Shown: positions 1-7,798 of the stretch, piece after piece
Layout of the letters: every line of letters starts with the position of its first letter
Position numbering within the stretch: position 1 is the first letter of the stretch
Program-made: the position numbers and the translations under genes
NCBI GenBank assembly: GCA_964003245.1
Contig: CAXFIU010000021.1
Span: 1 to 22,287 of the forward strand
Origin: MGIIb-O2 sp964003245
GTDB lineage: Archaea; Thermoplasmatota; Poseidoniia; Poseidoniales; Thalassarchaeaceae
DNA length: 22,287 bases
Reading direction: 5' to 3'
The notes under the pieces: model-generated
Seen by the model: the letters and a program-made list of their open reading frames with translations, nothing else
What the model was told of the DNA's origin: nothing
Database searches by the model: none

Positions 1-3000
1 GATGGTCCAAATGATATTGATACAGATGTAGATGGAGATGGATTACCAAATGATGAAGATTGGGATGACGATAATGATGGTATTTCAGATTATTACGATC
101 CAGATGATGGAAACTGCGGAATTCAAGACCTAGATGCGACAGATCCGTATGATAACAGCTACCCTACAAACGATGGCGATTTACTAGATGGTTCCGCAGA
201 TGATCAATTATACGCATTTGCAATAGTTTACGAAATGTACTGGAATCAAACATGGATGTTTAATCCATTCACTTCAGAGAACGGCTTCGTATTAGATTAC
301 AATGGATTTGATGAAGCCAATCCATCAGTTAGTGGACAGGTCCCTGAGTTATACTGGCACGTTATACAGAAATGGAGTCCTTATAATGGAGATAATCACT
401 TTGACATAGATATTGATGGTGATTCTCTGATAAATGGAATTGATGTAGATCAAGATGGCGATGGATTACCTGATTGGTGGGATCAAGACGAAGGTAATGA
501 TGGAGTATTAGACGTTAATGATATCAAGATGGGAGGCAGTTTTGACGACAATACGTGCGGAGCAACATTGTTTTGGATTTATGTCCCACAACAACCCCAG
601 GCAATAGACCATGAGTGTGGAATATTCTATGCTTGGTACTATGGAGCCCCTCTGGTTACACCAACTAGGGCCAACCAAATAGAATATACATATCCTTACA
701 GTACTAGAGCAGATCCTGATTACAGCGATGGCGCTTACAATGGAAGTAATTCACAGGGTCAATGGACCTGTAATAAAAATTGTTTCCATTTCACCTTTGA
801 TCCACAGAGTGGAGTCAGCCCTACTGCTGCGGTTACTTACAATCAAATGAAAGATAATCGCGATCTTTGGATTGCTTACATAGGATTAACCTTTGGATTC
901 TTCCAATGGACTGCTGATTCAAATGCTAATTTCTTCCCTGATGAAAGAGCAGATTTACTGAATAATGACGTAGATCCTGATGATGATTGTGGTGCACCCG
1001 TTACTGGAAACATGGAACCACAGTGCTTATTCAATGATACTGCTGATTTAGATGATGATTTTGATGGTATTTACGACCATTGGGATATAGATGACGATTC
1101 AGATGGTATTTGGGATTATTTTGAGATAGATAGCAACGACGATCTTGATGACGATACAGGAACGATACCTCCTGGTAATTTCTATACTGGTTCAAATTGT
1201 GAAGATAATGATGATGATGGTACAGACACAGATCCTGATGAAGACGGGTGGTTCCAAGCCGTTCATGACAAAGGGGTTCTCGGACAGGGTCTTTTGAATC
1301 CTAAATATTATGATGTAGACAATGACAATGATGGCATTCCAGACGGAGAAGATCCCGATGACGACAATAATGGAGTTTTAGATTCTGATCAAGAATTGCT
1401 TTGTTTTGTTGGCGAAGAGCAAATGACATGGGATCACGATAATGATGGTATTGTAAATTGGAAAGATGACGATTGGGACGGAGATGGCCGAACTAATTTG
1501 ATAGAGCTTAATACTGCAACCCCATTTATCTCGGCATGGGATCACGATAACGATGGTCTGAGGGACGATATTGATTTAGATGATGATTCTGACGGAATGA
1601 AAGATGAAGATGAAATAATGCTCTGGCCATCTAGATATGGTAGCGAATCCACTAATCCGTGGGATCATGACGACTTTGGAGGTGGTGAAGGAATTGCCAA
1701 TCCATCAGATCCGAGCACAGGCCCAGATGCAATAGATGAAGATGACGATAATGATAGTCGAATCGATTCTGACTGGGATCAGTTAGAAGAAGACAATGGT
1801 AGCTCATCAGATTGGGATAGTGATAATGATGGTATTTTAGACGAAGATGATAAGATTCCAACCAGAATCACTCTTACATCGCCGGATGTACTATGGTTAG
1901 ATAACCTATATGCTGCTAAATTTAATGGTACTGTTAGCTGGTTAGACCTTGATCAAGGAGTTTTCGCTCCTGCAGAAAATTTGCCGGTCCAAGTTCATAT
2001 TGCTTGGACTAGAAATGGGACCTCTGCAGTTGAAACTGTAGACGTATTGACAGATGCTGACGGAAAGTTCGTTGTAGGACAATTCCTATTCCCAGAAGAC
2101 CTTCCAGTAGGTTCTAACACAACCTATCATGTTTATGCTGAAGTAACTGAAATGTTTTTGCACGATGGTTCTTCTACACAACCAGTTCCTACAGAAGTAC
2201 GAGCAAATACAACGATTGATTATGTTGCATGGACTTATTTCAGAAGTGACGAGCAACCCTTATTCGTTGATTATAAAGTACATTACGCAGCAGATTGGGA
2301 CAGAGGAATATTCGACAATAAATTGTCACATGCACCTATCTCATTCACAGTACATGGTGGCCCATTTGGTAATTTGACACACCCAACTGTATTCGATGGA
2401 TATGGTTATGGTTACAGAGCAGATTCTGGAGGCTGGGTTTCATTATCATTTGTTCAGACAAGTGGTAGTCAAGGTGTTTGGAAGCAAGTACAATGGAATT
2501 CTACTATAGATAACGGAGATGGAAAGGTACCAGGGGCATACGAAGAAATTGTTTGGGATAATACCTCGAAATCTCATAGTGTCGTTGGATTGTATGAATA
2601 TACAAATACAAGCTTACCAATTGGTGATTACATGTTTATTGGGGAATCTCGTCCAGATTTGGGTGGAGAAATGCCATGGCCATATCTAGAGGGGGATAAG
2701 ACAGATTCTTTTGCCATACGTTCGATGCATAGAATGTATGTCGAAGCAGACATAATTACTCCTTCGATTCGACCAGTTTACTTCTATGACTCAACCCAAT
2801 TTACCGGCGCATCGTTTGGTGCTTGGAGGGCTTTATTCCACGCACCATCTTTAGCAAATGCTGGACTTGAATACAGTGAAGTAAGTCTTGGAAAGCAATA
2901 TCCTATGCTTTGGGATGGTACGCCACAAGGACTTACAGGTGAGGCAGCAAATCTTCGTTCCTTCATATCCTCGAATGGAACACACTGGTTTATTGCAATG

Positions 3001-5946
3001 CAAAATGGTGGAGACTTCAATGTCCCTCCATGTGGGCCAATCAATCCATTAGATCCTGCAAGTGAGATAAGATGTGAAATAGTGCCTGAAATGTTTACCG
3101 GTGAGACATTCAGAGTTTTGGGAAGTGTATGGAACCGAACAATGACTGCTTGGCCACACGATGCCATGGCATTACAGGTCGATATCGATAATAATGGAGT
3201 ATTTGCAGGTTCTCAGGAGACCGGTTTTGCTAGAGTCCCTGATATGATTAATGGAGAAGCAGTGTTTGATTATAACTGGACTTGGTACTCACAGTATCCT
3301 GCAGGAGTGTATGGTATTCGTGCCGACTTCACAAACTCAAATTATTACTTTACAGGTAATCAATCAGCAGTTCTCGCTCCTACAGGTGCTTATGTGAATG
3401 TCTCAGTTATTGGTACAACTGACTTCCAATTAAACAACATACCCAGACTTTATCGCGGACAAAATACGACTATTGAAGCGAGAGTAATAGATAATGCATA
3501 CCAACCGGTTAGAGACGCTCCAGTGAATTATACTTGGTCTGCTGATGGTACAAGTGATGTAGCAGTAACTGACTTAAATGGGGTATTCAAAATTAATCTA
3601 ACCATAGATGAAATGCATGAATTGGGCAACTTCTCATTGAGTTTTACTTATCCTGGTGATACTTATCGTCAAGGTAGCTCGTCGGGGATAGATCTATGGG
3701 TTGTTTCAAGAACTTACATAGATCTTCAAAGTACTACTGAAAATAGATTGTCTAGCGGAGATATTTGGGAATTTACTGCTCAAGTTACTGACGACAATAG
3801 AACTGCTGCAATCAAAGACAAAGGTGAACTTTTGGATGGTTGTGACGAAAATGGTGGAGAAATATTAGTTATTCTTGAGGGAGTTGATTTTGAACAAACA
3901 GTTCATCGCCAGATAATTAAGACATTATGTCCTAACGCTGGAACAATTAATCATGCAATGTTATTAGATCCACAATTATTGAGAGACGACCCTCAATCAT
4001 TCCTTCCAGATGGTTTCGGACCAGTCAACGTAATAATTAGATTTTCAGAGAATCTACCTCATGAAGGCTGTGAACCAATAGATCAAGAAATGCTATCCAT
4101 CTCTGGAGCATGGGATCCTTGCGCGCAAGTTCTGAATAGTGATCACTATCGTAAGGTATTCCAATATAATGGAGAAGGATTTAGCTTGATTGGGGGCACA
4201 CAACTTTCTGTAGATAATCAGATTGTTTACACCTCCGAAATAGATCAATTGACAGGACAACCTATCGATAAGCCAATGACAGTCACTGGTCAACTAGTTG
4301 ACGAGTTAAATACAAATCTTTCAAACCGACCTATCCAAGTTCAATATGAGATGGTAGGGACCGAATTGGGTGTGAATGCTTGTAACGGAGGAGTAACTGA
4401 CTCCAATGGATTCTTTTCAATAATATGTCCTCTTAACGATATTCAAGCAGGACAAGCTAAGGTGACTGTGAATTATTATTCATATGAGACAGGAGACCAA
4501 TACAGATACAAAAATTCCAGTATTACTAAATTCTTCCCAGTATTCTCTAACTCAACAATGACAGTACAAGAAATTGGACCATTCCGAACAGACATAGATA
4601 CATTCAGATTTGAGAACGGCACAGTATTCCCTGTGTTATATTTGAAAGAATCATTCCACATAGATGCCATGTTAACTCAGGTTAATGGTAATCCAGTTGG
4701 GGGCAAATGTCTCAATATCTATTTAGATCCTGAGACGAATACTAGACCTTTTGCAACAGCTATAACTCAAGATGGAACTGGGGAAATTGAATGGTATTCC
4801 GGAGATCCAGAAGATAATCCTAGCAGAAAGGGGGTTGAACCAAGTGGTCAAAAATTAGAAGGATTTAGAACAATTAGAATCGCATACGAACCAACAAAGG
4901 AATTACCAGGTGGTTGTAAAGCAGAAACCACTCCTGTTGTAAACGGTTCATATGAAGATATAGAAGTCCTCGTTAGAAGCAAAGTCGATATTCTATTGAA
5001 AGATCATTGGGCAAAAGCAGAAGGTTACCAAGAAGGCGAAGTAGTCACTGGTAAAGTATCAATTTTAAGAGACAGATTAGATGTTTCTGTAGAAGGCGAA
5101 ACAGTAATTTTCACATTCCAGTATTGGAATGGAACAGGTTATGTCACCAACAATGTTGAGTATTCTGTTACAAATGAAAAGGGTGAAGCGAATTTCAGCT
5201 TTATCTACAGTGGCAAAGAAGTACCTGGTGAAACTAAAGGTAATGAACTCGCAATAAATGGGCAGTGGAGAGTCTTGGTTCACTTCCAAGAGTCCTCCTT
5301 CTTCCAAGAAGAATTCTTGAATAGTACTCCAACAATTAGACTTGGAGATGTAGAAGCTTCTTCCGATACGAACTTTTGGACTTTTAGAGTTATTACGGTA
5401 CTTGGCATAGTTCTTTCATTCGTTTTATTAATTGGTGCAATAATGTATAGAAACTATAACGAAAGAAGAAGAATTGAAATTATCCGCGGTATTTTAACTG
5501 ATTCATTAATGTCACTAAAGGCCTCTAATGATTATATTGCAACAATATTTGATTGTTACAAACAACTGGTTAGATTCTTTAGAAGCAAGGGAGCTATGAA
5601 GAAGGTTTACGAGACTACTAGAGAGTTCGAAGATGCAGTACTTACAATGCTCGGAGGCATTACTCCTCCAGAGGATTTAGATACTTTATTCTCGATATTT
5701 GAGGAAGCAAGATATTCCGACCATGAGATAGGTGCTGATCAAAGAGATCGAGCAATTGATGCTTTACAATCAATCATCAATCATCTGAGCAATTCGCTTG
5801 GAGAAAGTATGTTGAATCGAACATCATCGACTGAATCAGGATTGTATGGTTCAGTTGTGAAAGCAGGTTCATTCATTGATTCAGAAGGTCAGACAAGAAT
5901 TGCAGGCATTGATGATGATGATGAAAGAGACGGTTTCTCATTATAA
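1..5946 (+). CDS. Giant calcium-repeat surface protein, C-terminal part (5' partial)
   Basis: The frame is open from base 1, so the real start lies upstream; the first ATG (235) is internal. 1981 residues are visible. Residues 1 to about 620 are rich in aspartate repeats of the DxDxDGxxD type (thrombospondin type 3-like, calcium binding), broken by aromatic- and Cys-containing inserts (about 80-145 and 180-320). Residues about 620-1785 look like a string of Ig-like/regulatory beta domains with many N-glycosylation sequons. A single hydrophobic helix lies at about 1797-1816, followed by an Arg-rich stop-transfer segment and about 165 cytoplasmic residues. Part of that tail (a CYKQLVRFFRSKG segment, then TREFED, then FEEARYSD and a run spaced like RAIDALQSI) resembles DUF4129. 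The topology is therefore outside-to-inside, anchored near the C-terminus. Likely role: cell-surface adhesion, S-layer-like or substrate-binding protein; the function is not known. It is followed by the ribosomal operon on the same strand after 145 bases. Confidence 0.85.
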   Translation, partial: DGPNDIDTDVDGDGLPNDEDWDDDNDGISDYYDPDDGNCGIQDLDATDPYDNSYPTNDGDLLDGSADDQLYAFAIVYEMYWNQTWMFNPFTSENGFVLDYNGFDEANPSVSGQVPELYWHVIQKWSPYNGDNHFDIDIDGDSLINGIDVDQDGDGLPDWWDQDEGNDGVLDVNDIKMGGSFDDNTCGATLFWIYVPQQPQAIDHECGIFYAWYYGAPLVTPTRANQIEYTYPYSTRADPDYSDGAYNGSNSQGQWTCNKNCFHFTFDPQSGVSPTAAVTYNQMKDNRDLWIAYIGLTFGFFQWTADSNANFFPDERADLLNNDVDPDDDCGAPVTGNMEPQCLFNDTADLDDDFDGIYDHWDIDDDSDGIWDYFEIDSNDDLDDDTGTIPPGNFYTGSNCEDNDDDGTDTDPDEDGWFQAVHDKGVLGQGLLNPKYYDVDNDNDGIPDGEDPDDDNNGVLDSDQELLCFVGEEQMTWDHDNDGIVNWKDDDWDGDGRTNLIELNTATPFISAWDHDNDGLRDDIDLDDDSDGMKDEDEIMLWPSRYGSESTNPWDHDDFGGGEGIANPSDPSTGPDAIDEDDDNDSRIDSDWDQLEEDNGSSSDWDSDNDGILDEDDKIPTRITLTSPDVLWLDNLYAAKFNGTVSWLDLDQGVFAPAENLPVQVHIAWTRNGTSAVETVDVLTDADGKFVVGQFLFPEDLPVGSNTTYHVYAEVTEMFLHDGSSTQPVPTEVRANTTIDYVAWTYFRSDEQPLFVDYKVHYAADWDRGIFDNKLSHAPISFTVHGGPFGNLTHPTVFDGYGYGYRADSGGWVSLSFVQTSGSQGVWKQVQWNSTIDNGDGKVPGAYEEIVWDNTSKSHSVVGLYEYTNTSLPIGDYMFIGESRPDLGGEMPWPYLEGDKTDSFAIRSMHRMYVEADIITPSIRPVYFYDSTQFTGASFGAWRALFHAPSLANAGLEYSEVSLGKQYPMLWDGTPQGLTGEAANLRSFISSNGTHWFIAMQNGGDFNVPPCGPINPLDPASEIRCEIVPEMFTGETFRVLGSVWNRTMTAWPHDAMALQVDIDNNGVFAGSQETGFARVPDMINGEAVFDYNWTWYSQYPAGVYGIRADFTNSNYYFTGNQSAVLAPTGAYVNVSVIGTTDFQLNNIPRLYRGQNTTIEARVIDNAYQPVRDAPVNYTWSADGTSDVAVTDLNGVFKINLTIDEMHELGNFSLSFTYPGDTYRQGSSSGIDLWVVSRTYIDLQSTTENRLSSGDIWEFTAQVTDDNRTAAIKDKGELLDGCDENGGEILVILEGVDFEQTVHRQIIKTLCPNAGTINHAMLLDPQLLRDDPQSFLPDGFGPVNVIIRFSENLPHEGCEPIDQEMLSISGAWDPCAQVLNSDHYRKVFQYNGEGFSLIGGTQLSVDNQIVYTSEIDQLTGQPIDKPMTVTGQLVDELNTNLSNRPIQVQYEMVGTELGVNACNGGVTDSNGFFSIICPLNDIQAGQAKVTVNYYSYETGDQYRYKNSSITKFFPVFSNSTMTVQEIGPFRTDIDTFRFENGTVFPVLYLKESFHIDAMLTQVNGNPVGGKCLNIYLDPETNTRPFATAITQDGTGEIEWYSGDPEDNPSRKGVEPSGQKLEGFRTIRIAYEPTKELPGGCKAETTPVVNGSYEDIEVLVRSKVDILLKDHWAKAEGYQEGEVVTGKVSILRDRLDVSVEGETVIFTFQYWNGTGYVTNNVEYSVTNEKGEANFSFIYSGKEVPGETKGNELAINGQWRVLVHFQESSFFQEEFLNSTPTIRLGDVEASSDTNFWTFRVITVLGIVLSFVLLIGAIMYRNYNERRRIEIIRGILTDSLMSLKASNDYIATIFDCYKQLVRFFRSKGAMKKVYETTREFEDAVLTMLGGITPPEDLDTLFSIFEEARYSDHEIGADQRDRAIDALQSIINHLSNSLGESMLNRTSSTESGLYGSVVKAGSFIDSEGQTRIAGIDDDDERDGFSL

Positions 5947-6091
5947 TCGTTCAATCATTAGTTCGAATTAACTGTATTTGCTTAAACACCCACATTGGCC
6001 GCAGTGTCACGAATTACCCACTTGACGAGTAGTAGCATTCATAACAGGTCGTCAGGTGGCCGCGATACCTAAGAAACGTCGAGGGAGTTAT

Positions 6092-6457
6092 ATGAGTAAG
6101 AACAACAGAAAGACCAACGCGGCCCTAATCGCCTTAATCGGCGATTTAAAGGCCCAGAGCAGGTCAACCGGTTCTGCACTATGGCGAGACGTTGCATTGC
6201 GCCTGGAAACCAGTCGCAGTAATTGGGCTGAACCGAACCTAAGCCGTCTTTCGCGATACGCAGCGAATGATGGCATGGTCCTAATTCCTGGCAAATTGCT
6301 AGGGAGTGGAGAGGTAGCTGGTAAGCCTAACGTCGCAGCATATAGTGTCAGTTCTGGAGCCCGCTCTAAAATTGAAGATGCAGGCGGACGTGTAATTACG
6401 ATTCGTGAACTAATGAATGAAAACCCAGAAGGATCGGGGGTGAGAATCCTTGGATGA
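6092..6457 (+). CDS. rpl18e: Large ribosomal subunit protein L18e (eL18)
   Basis: 121 residues, the usual length for archaeal L18e. The N-terminus carries the family pattern KTN..L..LI.DLK, and the rest includes the basic VALRLETSRSNWAEPNLSRL region and the G(K/R)VLG-like GKLLGSGEV. The frame opens further upstream at a GTG (6056), but the ATG at 6092 is preferred: GAGGGAG sits just upstream at ribosome-binding distance, and the family starts just before KTN. First gene of the operon L18e-L13-S9-RpoN. The first half of the gene is about 50-55% G+C, clearly above its AT-rich neighbours. The stop overlaps the L13 start by 8 bases, which suggests translational coupling. Confidence 0.93.
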   Translation: MSKNNRKTNAALIALIGDLKAQSRSTGSALWRDVALRLETSRSNWAEPNLSRLSRYAANDGMVLIPGKLLGSGEVAGKPNVAAYSVSSGARSKIEDAGGRVITIRELMNENPEGSGVRILG

Positions 6458-6935
6458 ATCAGGAACTATAGTGTACGATGCTACAGATAAGGTACTTGGA
6501 AGACTGGCTAGTGTAGTCGCAAAACAATTACTATCTGCTAGAAAGGCAGGCAATCCAGTTAGAATAATCGTGCTTAATGCTGAAAATGCAATAGTCTCAG
6601 GTCCTAGAACCCGCGTTCTAGCAGATTATGATTTTAAGTATAAATTAAATCATCCTCGTAAAGGACCATTTTTCCCTCGAATGCCTGATCAAATTATGAA
6701 GAGAACGGTTAGAGGTATGTTGCCCTACCAAAAAAATAGTAGCGGCCGCAATGCAGTTAGAGATCTAAGAGTAATGATTGGTTGTCCAGCCAATCTATCT
6801 GGTGAAGAGTTGCCTTCAGGACATACCTGGGGCGACACATCTGCTCTAGACCGTCCATTACCAGTAAAATTTGTACGACTCGGTGAAATATCATCTTCAC
6901 TAGGCGTAGACGCGACACGTTGGGGAGGTCAGTGA
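6450..6935 (+). CDS. rpl13: Large ribosomal subunit protein L13 (uL13)
   Basis: 161 residues. Family signatures are visible: an N-terminal VYDATDKVLGRLASVVAKQLL segment, IIVLNAENAIVSG, and the central MKRTVRGMLPYQ...GR.A...LRV motif of archaeal/eukaryotic L13. The start is a TTG at 6450, because an in-frame stop lies just upstream (6441) and the nearby ATG at 6454 is in another frame; a G-rich ribosome-binding stretch (about 6436-6442) precedes it. A GTG at 6471 is possible but would remove conserved residues. The gene overlaps the end of L18e by 8 bases and ends just before the S9 start. It is a core 50S protein in the standard archaeal order L18e-L13-S9. Confidence 0.93.
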   Translation: MDESGTIVYDATDKVLGRLASVVAKQLLSARKAGNPVRIIVLNAENAIVSGPRTRVLADYDFKYKLNHPRKGPFFPRMPDQIMKRTVRGMLPYQKNSSGRNAVRDLRVMIGCPANLSGEELPSGHTWGDTSALDRPLPVKFVRLGEISSSLGVDATRWGGQ

Positions 6936-6937
6936 AT

Positions 6938-7375
6938 ATGGCTAAGAGAAAAGGTAAAATTTCAGTTGAAACTAGTGGTAAAAGAAAGACTGCAATCGCA
7001 CGCGCAACCGTCCGTAAAGGCCAAGGCCGTGTACGAGTTAATAGTCAACCGATTCACATAATGGAACCAACTCTTGCACGCCGTAAAGCATTGGAACCTG
7101 TCCAAATTGCTGAAGCAATGGGGCGTCTAAACGATGTTGACATCGTTGTTGATGTTCAAGGTGGAGGACAAATGGGTCAAGTAGACGCAATTAGAACAGC
7201 CATAGCTCGAGGATTAGTAAAATGGAATGGCGGTGCAATTGGCGAAGATGAAGAATTGAGAGATGAATACTTAAGATTCGATCGCAGTCTTCTTGTCAAT
7301 GATCCAAGACGTAAAGAACCTAAACATCAAATGGGTCGTGGTGCCCGTGCCAAATGGCAAAAATCATACAGATGA
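6938..7375 (+). CDS. rps9: Small ribosomal subunit protein S9 (uS9)
   Basis: 145 residues. Diagnostic features are the SGKRKTAIARATVRKG.G.VRVN N-terminal motif, the central VQGGGQMGQVDAIRTAIARGL segment and the C-terminal KSYR tail that reaches the ribosomal P site, with the upstream DPRRKEPK.....GARAKWQKS pattern. The ATG at 6938 is chosen over an in-frame TTG at 6920 because GGGGAGGT (6922-6929) is placed ideally for it and M-A-K-R-K is a typical start. It begins 2 bases after the L13 stop and is followed 11 bases later by rpoN, so the four genes are very likely one transcript. Confidence 0.95.
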   Translation: MAKRKGKISVETSGKRKTAIARATVRKGQGRVRVNSQPIHIMEPTLARRKALEPVQIAEAMGRLNDVDIVVDVQGGGQMGQVDAIRTAIARGLVKWNGGAIGEDEELRDEYLRFDRSLLVNDPRRKEPKHQMGRGARAKWQKSYR

Positions 7376-7386
7376 GGTGAAAAGAT

Positions 7387-7593
7387 ATGTTGATACCAGT
7401 CCGTTGTTGGAGTTGTGGCAAAGTTATTGCTCACAAATACGAAGAATACAAAGAAGCAGTAGTAAATGGAGAAGATACTCAGATTGTCTTAGATAATTTA
7501 GGTATTGAAAGATACTGTTGCCGTAGAATGTTTGTCGCTCATATTGATTTGATCGATGAGATTGCACCGTTCAGTATAGCTCGTGAAAACTGA
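7387..7593 (+). CDS. rpoN: DNA-directed RNA polymerase subunit N (Rpb10 homologue)
   Basis: 68 residues. It contains the atypical zinc-binding signature of archaeal RpoN/eukaryotic Rpb10: an N-terminal CWSCGK (CxxC) near residues 7-10 and the later double cysteine in ERYCCRRMF, preceded by the conserved VLD.LG.ERYC segment. It helps assemble the Rpo3/Rpo11/Rpo12 platform of RNA polymerase; despite the symbol it is unrelated to bacterial sigma-54. The ATG at 7387 is preceded by GAGGTGA. It is the last protein gene of the operon. The frequently neighbouring rpoK, enolase and rps2 genes are not found downstream; tRNA-Pro comes next. Confidence 0.96.
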   Translation: MLIPVRCWSCGKVIAHKYEEYKEAVVNGEDTQIVLDNLGIERYCCRRMFVAHIDLIDEIAPFSIAREN

Positions 7594-7644
7594 GTTTACA
7601 CTTAGGTTAGGGCTTTGAACCCAAAGAATCCCCATTGAATAATA

Positions 7645-7722
7645 GGGCCTGTAGGTTAGCTTGGTCTATACTTCGCGGCTGGGGGTCGCGCGACCCAGGT
7701 TCAAATCCTGGCTGGCCCACCA
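7645..7722 (+). tRNA. tRNA-Pro (anticodon GGG)
   Basis: A cloverleaf can be folded by hand: acceptor GGGCCTG (7645-7651) with CTGGCCC before discriminator A and an encoded CCA (7720-7722); T-arm CCAGG-TTCAAAT-CCTGG (7695-7711); anticodon stem CGCGG/TCGCG around loop CTGGGGG, giving anticodon GGG at 7681-7683. The acceptor has one U-U mismatch at pair 6-67, and the D-stem has G-U and U-U pairs at its ends. The GGG anticodon and the overall AGCTTGGT...GGGG layout fit archaeal tRNA-Pro. It lies 51 bases after rpoN and may be cotranscribed with the operon or have its own promoter. Confidence 0.88.
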
Positions 7723-7741
7723 TTATTGCTTAGCTTATGCA

Positions 7742-7758
7742 AGACATTTCTAATGTCT
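7742..7758 (+). terminator. Short hairpin after tRNA-Pro (possible 3' end or leader structure)
   Basis: A perfect 7-base inverted repeat, AGACATT-TCT-AATGTCT, with a 3-base loop starts 20 bases after the tRNA 3' end and ends 40 bases before the ligA start. It has no strong T-run, so calling it a terminator is uncertain; it could also lie in the ligA leader. Confidence 0.3.
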
Positions 7759-7798
7759 CAATACGCATATTCAAGGCGCATCCCCCTTCTCAAGAGAC

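Noticed and set aside
2784..3167. 127-residue open frame on the minus strand
   Set aside because: It lies wholly inside the giant surface protein gene, has no recognisable domain and looks like a shadow frame.
235..5946. ATG at 235 as the start of the giant protein
   Set aside because: The same frame is open back to base 1 and encodes more calcium repeats, so the start is outside the window.
6056..6091. N-terminal extension of L18e from a GTG at 6056
   Set aside because: The ATG at 6092 has a good ribosome-binding site and matches the normal family start.
7387..7593. rpoN as sigma-54
   Set aside because: The 68-residue zinc protein is the archaeal polymerase subunit Rpb10 homologue; only the symbol is shared.
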